This document shows, piece by piece, positions 1 through 6,256 of a stretch of DNA of 6,256 nt; within the stretch, counting starts at the first letter, position 1, and each line of letters starts with the position of its first letter. Source of the DNA: Verrucomicrobiota bacterium (GTDB lineage: Bacteria; Verrucomicrobiota; Verrucomicrobiia; Chthoniobacterales; UBA10450); NCBI GenBank assembly GCA_003219355.1, contig QHOQ01000153.1, positions 1 through 6,256 on the forward strand, in the 5' to 3' direction. Position numbers and translations under genes: made by a program. Under the pieces are notes generated by a model. It saw nothing but the letters and a program-made list of their open reading frames with translations. It was not told the DNA's origin and searched no databases.

Positions 1-2
1 AA

Positions 3-866
3 TTTCATCCACTCAAGCTTCCGCTTCCGGAGGATCGTGTTAGGCGCTGGCACCCGCACTATCTTTTCGCCGGCGCGACGACGAACCTTTCGACTATGGG
101 CGCGCACGTTTCGGTGCTCAGCCCAGGGCATTCACCCCATCCGCCGCACGCGCACCGTGAGGAGGAGATTCTCGTTGTCCTGGATGGGGAAGCCGAGCTT
201 GTGATCGCGCTAAACGACACTGGGCTTAATGCACGCTGTGAGCAATTGGGCGCCGGAGCATTCGTTTATTATCCGGCTTTTCAATTTCACACCATCCGCA
301 ACGCTACCGCCAAGCCGATTACATATCTAATGTTTAAATGGACGGGCCCACCCCAGGAAACGGAAGCGCCGTTCGAAACAACGATCAGTAGAACGGAAGA
401 TATCCGGCAAATCGGCAATGCGCCGTTCGCCACTCAGCTCATGTTTGAAGGGCCCACTCACTACCTAACGAAACTGCAAGTACATTTGACCGAACTCCAA
501 CCTGATGCTGGCTATGCGACCCACGCAGATACTCATGATGTAGCGATCGTCGTGCTCTCAGGCAGCGTGGAAACAATGGGTCGCCGCATTGAACGGCATG
601 GTGTGGTTTATTTTCCGGCAGGCGAAATGCACGACATGAAAAACCCGGGTTTCGCGACGGCCCGCTACCTAGTTTTCGAATTTCACGGGTCGTTAAGCGG
701 CGAAGTCACGGCCTGGCGCTCCGCAGCTCGAACGCGGTCACTTTGGCGGACGTTGGGAAATCGCACTTACAGGCGGGTCCGGCAAAGTCTCGCGGCGACG
801 TCACTTTGGCACGCGTTGAGACCGATTTATTGGCTGCTGCGACGAATTTTCGCGGCGTTGACTTAA
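3..866 (+). CDS. Two-domain cupin (bicupin) protein, 5' end outside window
   Basis: The frame is open from base 3. The first ATG, at 96, falls inside the first beta-strands of a cupin fold, and the upstream frame reads like the same protein, so the real start is probably left of the window. Numbered from that ATG, domain 1 has the full cupin motif 1 (G11, H18, H20, E24 within HPPHAHREEE) and motif 2 (G54, P60, H65, N69), giving a 3-His/1-Glu metal site. Domain 2 has H143, H147 and D148, then motif 2 as G169, P174, G176, H179 and N183; the usual Glu position is less clear, so its metal site may be altered. After residue 200 comes a basic, Trp-rich tail (SLWRTL and later SLWHAL) that is not cupin. 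Cupins include sugar isomerases and epimerases, dioxygenases and plain binding proteins, and nothing here decides between them. The neighbouring glycosyltransferases make a sugar-related role plausible, but this is inference. The gene is convergent with the next one, with 81 bases between the two stops. Confidence 0.88.
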   Translation, partial: FHPLKLPLPEDRVRRWHPHYLFAGATTNLSTMGAHVSVLSPGHSPHPPHAHREEEILVVLDGEAELVIALNDTGLNARCEQLGAGAFVYYPAFQFHTIRNATAKPITYLMFKWTGPPQETEAPFETTISRTEDIRQIGNAPFATQLMFEGPTHYLTKLQVHLTELQPDAGYATHADTHDVAIVVLSGSVETMGRRIERHGVVYFPAGEMHDMKNPGFATARYLVFEFHGSLSGEVTAWRSAARTRSLWRTLGNRTYRRVRQSLAATSLWHALRPIYWLLRRIFAALT

Positions 867-947
867 TCAGCGATGCGGTGACACCATGGGGACCAAGCGA
901 CGTCGTCGGCAAATCGCAGATGGTCACGCGGATGATGGCGAGTCTCG

Positions 948-1829
948 TCAAAGTCGAGGCAAGAACCGGTCCCGTATTCGCCTGGCCAAACGTCCCAGCA
1001 ACCACCGTTGGCATTTCTGGCTATTGAATTTCTCACGCATTACAAAAGACAGAGGTTTGACGGGATGATATAGCTTGTTTTTCTCTTGGCCAACTCTCCA
1101 GAAGGAGGGTCGATATCTCATGGTCCCGCATTCGAGCGCGCCGTCTCTGTTCGATTCAGCTTCCGTATAAAAGTTATCCTTCATGCCTAGAGGAGTAAAT
1201 CTGCCTTTCCCGCCAATATCTATTATTGTAAAGCCGTTATGATGTAGCAATGTCGGCCATAGAACCTCATTGTGTCCGCACCATCCATCGCTTAAGGACT
1301 GATGCAAAAAAGACAACGATGCGTTCGATAGGCGATAAATCGGACAGAAACAACGGAGACGTTCAGAAAGCGGAATCGACTTGCGCGGATGATGTAGCGA
1401 CCACCACGACCAATCCGGCTCATTGGCGTGATCACGAACATGGCAAGTCAAAAAATCTTGATTTGTATCTTTGAAGGAGTCGAAAAAGAAATGCCAATCG
1501 CCAGAAAATCTTACGTCATATTCAATTACCCAATAGTAATCGAAGTCAGGGTGGTCACGGAAGAATTGCAGCAACGGGAAGCCAACATGTCCATGCACAA
1601 GCGATGGTCCGATCCTAGGATAATTCAGCTTAGATAAGCTTTCGTTTGAGAACAGATAAAGCTCATGCCTTGGCAAGCCAGGCGGGGCCTCGTTGTATCT
1701 GTCATGATACAGAAAAAATGAATTCCCCATCCCTGCAATCGCCCTCCGGATATTCCCATATTCCCTAACGACCTCGGCTGATACAGAATGAGATAGAAAC
1801 AAAAAAACCTGGTTCGATCTATCCATCAT
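948..1829 (-). CDS. Putative glycosyltransferase (GT-A-like, unassigned family)
   Basis: This 293-residue soluble protein has no signal peptide or membrane segment. It opens with a hydrophobic strand (QVFLFLSHS). The centre holds DYYWVIEYDVRFSGDW (residues 97-112), where E103-Y-D105 sits after a hydrophobic strand as the metal-binding DxD-type motif does in GT-A enzymes. GHNEVLWPT (185-193) offers E188 as a possible base, and KLYHPVKP (252-259) supplies a late His, which in GT-A folds often binds metal. I recall similar proteins annotated as hypothetical or glycosyltransferase next to polysaccharide genes, but cannot name the family. The likely role is transfer of a sugar from a nucleotide-sugar donor in the cytoplasm. 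Start choice: ATG at 1829, with a second ATG directly after it; neither has a convincing Shine-Dalgarno sequence. GC is clearly lower than in the neighbours (25 of 60 bases at 1501-1560), which suggests separate ancestry. The C-terminus is basic (RLARRIRDRFLPRL), as in many transferases that touch the membrane. Confidence 0.75.
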   Translation of the reverse strand: MMDRSNQVFLFLSHSVSAEVVREYGNIRRAIAGMGNSFFLYHDRYNEAPPGLPRHELYLFSNESLSKLNYPRIGPSLVHGHVGFPLLQFFRDHPDFDYYWVIEYDVRFSGDWHFFFDSFKDTNQDFLTCHVRDHANEPDWSWWSLHHPRKSIPLSERLRCFCPIYRLSNASLSFLHQSLSDGWCGHNEVLWPTLLHHNGFTIIDIGGKGRFTPLGMKDNFYTEAESNRDGALECGTMRYRPSFWRVGQEKNKLYHPVKPLSFVMREKFNSQKCQRWLLGRLARRIRDRFLPRL

Positions 1830-2000
1830 CGTGAAGCTGACTTGAAAGCCGAATTAAGAGCAATACCGGAGTTTATCTGTGCAATCCTGCCAGGCGGGCA
1901 AGCATTTCCCTTGCCGTTAGCATCCTTGGCGCTCAGACGGAGGCAAAGAAAACAACCAGAATACGGGACCACTAGAGGAACGAATCGGCCGTGAGTGCAA
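1830..2000. other. Non-coding stretch between divergent genes
   Basis: No credible reading frame is seen here. It lies between the divergent starts of the low-GC transferase and the barrel protein, so it should hold promoters for both. I find no -35/-10 pair good enough to call. The only structure noted is a weak hairpin, GGCAAG at 1897-1902 pairing with CTTGCC at 1910-1915 around a 7-base loop, with no T-run, so it is not a typical terminator. Confidence 0.5.
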
Positions 2001-2120
2001 AGACAATAGCCCAGCGTTTTAACGCTGGGTAAACTGGGTTCGCAATGGAATCAGTCCAGCAGGGACGGAAGAATTCGTCAAACGAGGTCGATCCAGCGTT
2101 AAAACGCTGGGCTATTGTCT
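2001..2120. repeat. REP doublet (REPIN/BIME-like) inverted repeat
   Basis: Bases 2001-2028 and 2093-2120 are exact reverse complements, a perfect 28-bp inverted repeat around a 64-base centre. Each arm also contains its own palindrome. On the left CCCAGCGTT (2010-2018) pairs with AACGCTGGG (2021-2029) across TT. On the right CCAGCGTT (2093-2100) pairs with AACGCTGG (2103-2110) across AA. Each arm ends outward with the sequence AGACAATAG or its complement; the ATAG beside the stem recalls the GTAG tetranucleotide next to REP hairpins mobilised by RAYT transposases. The centre contains a further small hairpin, GTCC (2054-2057) with GGAC (2063-2066). No target-site duplication is visible at the ends, which fits a REP doublet better than a classical MITE. 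No transposase is in the window. The right end reaches into the first possible start codon of the downstream gene, so the element could affect that gene's expression. Confidence 0.85.
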
Positions 2121-3947
2121 AGGATCGAATTAATTCTCTTACTGCCAGGACTCGAATGGCGTACAACATTCACTAACCACTTGTCACTCATCACTCATTA
2201 TTCTTTTTTCCTTTTTGCTTTTGGCATTTTCGCTGGGGCAAACCGGGCGAATGGGCAATCACAAAGCGACGTGGCCACGGCGTCACCCGCCCTCCAATCT
2301 CCCGCGCCTAAACAAGGTTTGAATTTCGTGGTTGGGCCTCGCGGCCTCGAGTCACTCTCGTTCAACGGCCAATCGCTCCTTCGCTCACCTCAGAGCGGAG
2401 AGTTGCAGCCGAGCAAATCTGTTTTTCGCGCGGCGCTTGATTTGCTTCTGCCTCGTACTCGGTCACCGGCCACAACGGCAAACAAACAGACAAACTCAAT
2501 CGAACTGGCTTATCGATGGGGACGCGTCTCGTGCGCCTACGGCAAACAAGGCGACAAAATCACAATGCGAATTGAGGTTTCGAATGCGGATGCGAAAGAA
2601 ATCGATGAGCTCTCTCTCCGTTTGATGGAACTAAATTTCCCCAGCGTTCGGGGAGGTGGCACGCTTGAGGCGGGCATGTTTGGCTTCGGCTTCAAGGACA
2701 CCGCGAGCTCCTTACACCAATATCCCTCGGTTCCTTCGATTGCCGATCCACAGTTTGTTGTGCCGATTGTCCGAGTGGATTACGGCACCGGCGCGCTCAA
2801 CTTTTGCAGCGATGACCTGGAATGCTCCGTAGACGTGTCGCATTCGACGAATCCCCCGACCAACACAAGCTTTCCGTTCATGATCACTTGCCATGATATT
2901 AAGCCGGGCATTAACAAGACGTTCAACGTTTCGCTGCGCTTCGGGCCGGCAGGTTCGCGCGTGCAAGATCTATCTCGCGACGTCCTGGAGCGTTACGCGA
3001 AGAAGTATCCCTTCCAAATAAACTGGAACGACCGACGCCCCATCGGCGCGATCTTCCTAGCCAGCTCGGGAATTAATGTACCCACCAATCCGCGCCGCTG
3101 GATCATGAACGAAGGCAAGATCGACATTACAACCGACCTAGGCAGGGGCGCCTTTCGCACCGCGCTACTCAAGCTGGCTGATGACAGCATCAAGGTATTA
3201 CGGGACGCGAACGCTCAGGGAGTGATCACATGGGACCCTGAAGGGCAGGAGTTTTTGGCATCGTGCTATTACGGCGACCCGCGCCTTACCCCAGTTCTCG
3301 CGCCCGAAACTGAGTTTAAGGACGATCGGGGAATAACCGCCATCGACGAATATTTCGAGAAGTTTCGTCGAGCAGGACTTAAAGTGGGAGTGTGCCTTCG
3401 CCCGCAGCAGATCACGATGGTGGATGGCAAGCCGGTGCATGACGCGGCCGATGACCATCACGCCGCACAGGTTCTCAAAGACAAGCTCGCTTATGCCAAA
3501 AAGCGGTGGGGCTGCACGCTCTTTTACATCGATTCAACGGTCAGGGTTACAAATGATTCTCTCAACCCTGATGTTTTCAAGGCTGTCGCCGACGCGCATC
3601 CCGATGTGCTGCTGATTCCCGAAAACGAGTCGATGCGTTACTTTGCATACTCCGCACCGCTTAATTCCTATGTGCACCACAAGGTGACCTCCACGCCGGT
3701 TGGCGCACGAACGGTCTATCCAAAAGCATTTAGTGTACTAATGGCGCCTGACGGCGATCGACCCGAGGATCACGATGCCTTGGTAAACGCCGTCCGGAAT
3801 GGCGACATCCTGCTTTTCAATGGCTGGTACAGCGATGAGGGAGTTAGGAAAATCAAAAAGCTCTACCAAGAAGCGACCCTGGGAAATGCCGATTCGACGC
3901 CTCAGAGAGGATCGAACAATGAGCTATTTACGATCATCTGGCGATAG
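2115..3947 (+). CDS. Exported TIM-barrel, glycoside-hydrolase-like protein (unassigned family)
   Basis: Counted from the TTG at 2115 this is 610 residues. A hydrophobic stretch (residues 30-41, YSFFLFAFGIFA) followed by small residues and GANRANGQ looks like a signal peptide, so the protein is probably exported. Residues about 70-280 are rich in short beta-strand segments and resemble the N-terminal sandwich domain of many glycosidases. Residues about 305-585 look like a (beta/alpha)8 barrel: RPIGAIFLAS, GVITWDPEGQEF (370-380), GLKVGVCLRPQ (421-431), CTLFYIDS (467-474), DVLLIPENES (497-506), GDILLFNGWYSD (563-574). Acidic residues at strand ends (D374, E376, D473, E503) are candidate catalytic residues; this is inference, and I cannot assign a GH family. 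Start problem: an in-frame stop lies at 2100-2102 and the first in-frame ATG only near residue 151. The usable starts are TTG at 2115, inside the inverted repeat, or TTG at 2181, which gives a shorter, more ordinary signal peptide. Neither has a clear ribosome site. It likely acts on a glycan made by the neighbouring transferases. Confidence 0.72.
   Translation: MSRIELILLLPGLEWRTTFTNHLSLITHYSFFLFAFGIFAGANRANGQSQSDVATASPALQSPAPKQGLNFVVGPRGLESLSFNGQSLLRSPQSGELQPSKSVFRAALDLLLPRTRSPATTANKQTNSIELAYRWGRVSCAYGKQGDKITMRIEVSNADAKEIDELSLRLMELNFPSVRGGGTLEAGMFGFGFKDTASSLHQYPSVPSIADPQFVVPIVRVDYGTGALNFCSDDLECSVDVSHSTNPPTNTSFPFMITCHDIKPGINKTFNVSLRFGPAGSRVQDLSRDVLERYAKKYPFQINWNDRRPIGAIFLASSGINVPTNPRRWIMNEGKIDITTDLGRGAFRTALLKLADDSIKVLRDANAQGVITWDPEGQEFLASCYYGDPRLTPVLAPETEFKDDRGITAIDEYFEKFRRAGLKVGVCLRPQQITMVDGKPVHDAADDHHAAQVLKDKLAYAKKRWGCTLFYIDSTVRVTNDSLNPDVFKAVADAHPDVLLIPENESMRYFAYSAPLNSYVHHKVTSTPVGARTVYPKAFSVLMAPDGDRPEDHDALVNAVRNGDILLFNGWYSDEGVRKIKKLYQEATLGNADSTPQRGSNNELFTIIWR
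2168..2200. repeat. Short CACT/TCACTCA low-complexity iteration
   Basis: The stretch repeats a CACT core four times with imperfect spacing (2171, 2178, 2185, 2192), ending TCACTCATCACTCATTA. It lies within the open N-terminal frame of the barrel protein, just before the hydrophobic codons of its signal peptide. Degenerate iterations like this are more typical of intergenic DNA, so the real start may lie within or after it. Confidence 0.45.
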
Positions 3948-4015
3948 CCTTGTCCGAGCCTTCCATCGCTGAAGTGTCTAAAAACTACTGGGCTTCTGGC
4001 CGCCGGGATCGCGCG

Positions 4016-4975
4016 ATGAAAAGAAACAGCAGTAGGAAACAGTTGCCGACGATCTGCTTCGTCCTCGTAGCCAAGGAGCTGGGACCCTACGCTGATATGG
4101 CAGCGGTCGCCGCTCTTGCAGTTCGCCGACTTCATCCGCAAGCACGAACTATCCTTGTAACGGACGAGTCAACGGCAAGCGCTATCAACCACGATAACCA
4201 CGCTCTAGGCAATATCGTGAGTGAAATCATCGCGCAGCCGACAGGCAGTGACGACCCGATCGTCAGCAGCCGGAGTCTCCGGACGGTTCTGAGACAACTG
4301 GTGAAGGGCGACTACGTATATCTCGACAATGACGCCATCGCGGTGCGACCGCTAGATCATGGATGGCCTAACGAAGCCGATCTGGCGGTAGCTCGCGACT
4401 GGAACAAGCGCGGTATACCACTGGACGCACTTCCTAATATGGAAAAGGTGCGCGCAAAACTAGGCTGGGAATTCCTGCCGAATCGCTACTTCAACACTGG
4501 CGTGATCTTCGTTCGGGACACTCCGGCCGCACACGCCTTCTATGCTGAGTGGCATCGGCGCTGGCAGCAGACGCTCTCATTAGGCATCCCGCAAGATCAG
4601 CTGTCTTGTAACAGTGTGATCGCCGCGGGGTTTGCTACGGTCGCAATCCTTCCCGATCGAGATAACTGGTCCGCCTACTCCACAGTGATGCTGCGCGGTC
4701 GAGCACGCATTTTCCATTTTTGGGCGAGCGCTTACAGCGGGGAGATTCCTACCGACACGCTCCTTGGACATCTCATTGCCCAATCTCAGCGGGACGGCAC
4801 TTTGGACGAGGAGGCGATTGTATGCGCGACACGGGACAACTTTCCCTGGATGAATGATGTCGGAGTAAAGCGCCTGCTCGCAAGCGGCCTCTACATCCGC
4901 GCTGCTGCGTTGGCCGGGCCTCGCATCATACGCCGTATCCGCCGCAAACTCTCCCCGTTGAGATTGTCATATTAG
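4016..4975 (+). CDS. GT8-like glycosyltransferase
   Basis: The protein is 319 residues from ATG 4016. Features fit a GT8-type GT-A retaining transferase: an N-terminal strand PTICFVLVAK (11-20), a second strand with TILVTDES (45-52), then DYVYLDNDAIAV (99-110) with the metal-binding D104-N-D106. FNTGVIFVRD (159-168) matches the conserved N-T-G segment, QDQLSCNSV (193-201) has the DQ pair, and RIFHFWA (231-237) gives the late His that completes metal binding in this fold. It should transfer a sugar from a nucleotide-sugar donor in the cytoplasm; donor and acceptor cannot be read from sequence. The C-terminus is basic (RIIRRIRRKLSPLRLSY), suggesting membrane contact. The frame is also open from TTG 3950, only two bases after the previous stop, which would add 22 residues. 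I prefer the ATG because homologous folds begin near residue 11 and the extra residues look non-conserved. It probably shares a transcript with the upstream barrel gene. Its stop overlaps by four bases the stop of the convergent methyltransferase. Confidence 0.82.
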   Translation: MKRNSSRKQLPTICFVLVAKELGPYADMAAVAALAVRRLHPQARTILVTDESTASAINHDNHALGNIVSEIIAQPTGSDDPIVSSRSLRTVLRQLVKGDYVYLDNDAIAVRPLDHGWPNEADLAVARDWNKRGIPLDALPNMEKVRAKLGWEFLPNRYFNTGVIFVRDTPAAHAFYAEWHRRWQQTLSLGIPQDQLSCNSVIAAGFATVAILPDRDNWSAYSTVMLRGRARIFHFWASAYSGEIPTDTLLGHLIAQSQRDGTLDEEAIVCATRDNFPWMNDVGVKRLLASGLYIRAAALAGPRIIRRIRRKLSPLRLSY

Positions 4976-5685
4976 CTTTTGACTGCTTCGACATAAAGAC
5001 TTTCCGTCCGTCGATCCTTGCGGTCGGGTGCCATTTTCGGATCTAGTGATATGGCAAACCGCTGTGCGACCACATTGCGAAAACCGGCTTCACGTATGGT
5101 CAAAATCAAGGTTTCGTCGTCATAAGCATATTTATGCTCGTATCCCTGGCGGAAAATCGCATTCATGAACTGCATCTTGGTTTGATAGACATCACCCAGG
5201 CACATGTCGCGCCATCCATTCGCGGTGCAATCCAGTGGCCGCATTTTCGCCAACGTCTCCCATGGGCCGCTATAGGCTCGCAGATATGCTCCAGCATCGG
5301 GCACCACAATGCGCAGAACGCCTCCAGACTGGAGACACCGCAAGCATTCGCGAAGAAATGGGCGCGCCTCGCTTTCGAGATCGAGATGCTCGAAAAAATG
5401 CTCCGAGTAAATGGCGGCGACAGTGTCATCGGAAAACGGCAAGCCTGACCGGCAGTCCCAAAAGTAGACGCCTGGATGGGAAATGACATCGAGATTGATC
5501 CAGCCCTGGGTCGGATGGTCGCCGCAACCGATGTTCACCCGGCCGCCCCTTTGTGAAATCAGTTTTCGCCGTACTGAATGAGCACTCAGCATGCGTCTGA
5601 TGGCAAGCCGGACCTCGTTGGCGACTTGCTGGATGAGATACATCGGAACTGCCTTCGCAATAAAGAATTTGATAGCCTTACGCAT
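4972..5685 (-). CDS. Class I SAM-dependent methyltransferase
   Basis: This 237-residue protein has a clear Rossmann methyltransferase core. Motif I is RVNIGCGDHP (49-58), D66 ends the second strand (WINLDV) and is placed to bind the SAM ribose, and GLPFSDDTVAAIYSEHFFEHL (81-101) contains motif IV with the EHxxEHL signature. SGGVLRIVVPD (120-130) is the next strand, and GYEHKYAYDDETL (181-193) precedes the final helix and GF turn. This pattern matches predicted methyltransferases of the COG4627/Methyltransf_11 type, frequent in O-antigen, capsule and glycan clusters, where they methylate sugars; the substrate here is not known. The first 45 residues are a basic helical extension, perhaps for membrane or partner contact. 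Start ATG 5685 is supported by AGGA seven bases upstream. The gene converges on the GT8-like gene, and their stop codons overlap, so no separate terminator fits between them. Confidence 0.88.
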   Translation of the reverse strand: MRKAIKFFIAKAVPMYLIQQVANEVRLAIRRMLSAHSVRRKLISQRGGRVNIGCGDHPTQGWINLDVISHPGVYFWDCRSGLPFSDDTVAAIYSEHFFEHLDLESEARPFLRECLRCLQSGGVLRIVVPDAGAYLRAYSGPWETLAKMRPLDCTANGWRDMCLGDVYQTKMQFMNAIFRQGYEHKYAYDDETLILTIREAGFRNVVAQRFAISLDPKMAPDRKDRRTESLYVEAVKS

Positions 5686-5692
5686 CCACGTA

Positions 5693-5696
5693 TCCT
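5693..5696 (-). promoter_or_regulatory. Ribosome binding site of the methyltransferase
   Basis: On the minus strand AGGA sits seven bases before ATG 5685, normal Shine-Dalgarno spacing. It is the best ribosome site in the window and fixes this start. It overlaps the TAG (5695-5697) that closes an upstream minus-strand frame, an arrangement often seen inside operons. Confidence 0.6.
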
Positions 5697-5835
5697 AGTA
5701 GTAGAGGCAGTAAGAAGCTGGGCTTTTGTTTCGCGGCTCTGGCGGCATCTTTGCGAGGCGTCCAAGCAACTGATCCGACGCGGCCTTTTCGATCGTATCG
5801 ATCGCCCGCCCGCGCCCGAGTATCCACCCGGTACA
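5695..5835 (-). pseudogene. Possible C-terminal remnant of an upstream gene
   Basis: On the minus strand, in the same frame as the membrane protein but after its TGA stop, the frame stays open for 46 codons and closes with TAG at 5695-5697, right at the methyltransferase ribosome site. From about 5800 leftward it encodes AIDTIEKAASDQLLGRLAK, an amphipathic, protein-like helix, then MPPEPRNKS. The left part has the GC content of the rest of the window (35 of 60 bases at 5701-5760), while the part right of 5800 is much higher. It could be the tail of a real gene whose body was lost at the composition break, or simply an open frame in a promoter region. A competing minus frame, 5678-5839 (53 residues, starting ATGATG over the membrane-protein stop and ending TAA over the methyltransferase start), is also open. 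Neither is recognised. Confidence 0.25.
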
Positions 5836-6255
5836 TCATCGCCCTGCCCCGCCCGTGGCGCTACGCCTGCCGGCGTCCAGCAACGCCAAGCTCGCTCGCA
5901 GCCACCACACCAGGGCCAGGGGCAGCACCGGTAGCCAGATGGTGCGCGAGTCGAGCCAGCCGCCGAGCTGCAGAGTCGTGCGCAAGGTGGGGGTGAGGTT
6001 CCACCACCAGCCTGCCAGCGCGGCAAGGCCGAGCACTCCGGCGGTCAACACCCCAGCCGGCACAGCTTCCAAGAAGTCGCCAAGCCATCGCATACGGGGC
6101 ACGACCCTTGCTACGGCCTTCTGCCAGTCGACGAACAATGCGTACACGATCAGGATCGGGGTGAAGGTTACGATCAGCAGCAGCGCGTTGAGCGCGTGGA
6201 AGATCAGCGCCGCGGCCAGATACGCGGCGCGCACCTGACCGCCCAACAGGACGAG
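5836..6255 (-). CDS. Polytopic membrane protein, 5' end outside window
   Basis: The frame is open to the right edge; the first start-like codon, TTG at 6246, lies inside a hydrophobic segment, so the start is probably outside the window. The visible 139 residues hold about four membrane segments: LVLLGGQVRAAYLAAALIFH with the following NALLLIVTFTPILIVYALF, then AGVLTAGVLGLAALAGWWW, then TIWLPVLPLALVWWL. A basic loop (QKAVARVVPRMR) follows the second segment. The tail LLDAGRRSATGGAGR is short and soluble. The FHALNALLL...FTPILIVYALFVDW segment faintly resembles HTTM (vitamin K-dependent carboxylase-like) membrane proteins, but this is a weak guess and function should be treated as unknown. GC is much higher than elsewhere (43 of 60 bases at 5821-5880, 41 of 60 at 5881-5940), so this gene may have a different origin from its neighbours. 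Confidence 0.6.
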   Translation of the reverse strand, partial: LVLLGGQVRAAYLAAALIFHALNALLLIVTFTPILIVYALFVDWQKAVARVVPRMRWLGDFLEAVPAGVLTAGVLGLAALAGWWWNLTPTLRTTLQLGGWLDSRTIWLPVLPLALVWWLRASLALLDAGRRSATGGAGR

Positions 6256-6256
6256 C

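Noticed and set aside
743..1068. Plus-strand open frames over the cupin tail and the 3' end of the low-GC transferase
   Set aside because: They overlap two better-supported genes, have no recognisable motifs and no ribosome site.
1250..1637. Plus-strand open frames opposite the low-GC transferase
   Set aside because: They lie wholly antisense to a gene with clear transferase motifs and have arbitrary-looking composition.
1897..1915. Hairpin GGCAAG/CTTGCC as a terminator
   Set aside because: The stem is short, there is no T-run, and it lies between divergent starts where no terminator is expected.
2001..2120. CRISPR repeat unit
   Set aside because: There are only two copies, in inverted rather than direct orientation, with no spacer series and no cas genes.
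5134..5489. Open frames on both strands inside the methyltransferase
   Set aside because: They are out-of-frame shadows of a gene with intact SAM-binding motifs.
5855..6238. Plus-strand open frame opposite the membrane protein
   Set aside because: High GC lengthens chance open frames; the minus frame has coherent membrane segments while this one is low-complexity Ala/Ser/Thr/Arg.

Overview
The window looks like part of a bacterial cell-surface or exported glycan locus. It carries two different glycosyltransferase-like genes, a SAM-dependent methyltransferase of the kind common in polysaccharide clusters, a secreted-looking TIM-barrel (glycosidase-like) protein and a two-domain cupin. A polytopic membrane protein is cut by the right edge. 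GC content is moderate for most of the window, genes are separated by non-coding DNA or overlap tail to tail, and the 5' end of one gene touches a REP-type palindrome doublet. This would suit a soil or water bacterium with a moderately high-GC genome carrying REP elements, such as Verrucomicrobia or a proteobacterium. The sequence alone does not fix the phylum.

Layout: 3-866 (+) is a bicupin whose true start lies left of the window. 948-1829 (-) is a glycosyltransferase-like gene, convergent with the cupin and visibly lower in GC. 1830-2000 is non-coding with nothing definite in it. 2001-2120 is a perfect 28-bp inverted repeat around a 64-bp centre, each arm itself a hairpin (REPIN/BIME-like). 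2115-3947 (+) is a large exported TIM-barrel-like protein with no in-frame ATG near its N-terminus; the first available start codon is inside the repeat. A GT8-like glycosyltransferase follows on the same strand (ATG 4016, stop 4975). Its stop overlaps by 4 bp the stop of a convergent methyltransferase (4972-5685, -). From about 5800 to the right edge the base composition jumps to about 70% GC, and the rest is the C-terminal part of a membrane protein (-).

How they could fit together (inference): the two transferases and the methyltransferase would build and decorate a glycan, and the exported barrel protein would trim or process it outside the cytoplasm. The cupin could bind or isomerise a sugar or another small metabolite. 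Gene order is + - + + - -, so this is not a single operon. The most useful points to follow up are the REPIN at the 5' end of the barrel gene, the unclassified barrel protein, the low-GC transferase, and the composition break near 5800, which may be a transfer boundary or an assembly join.
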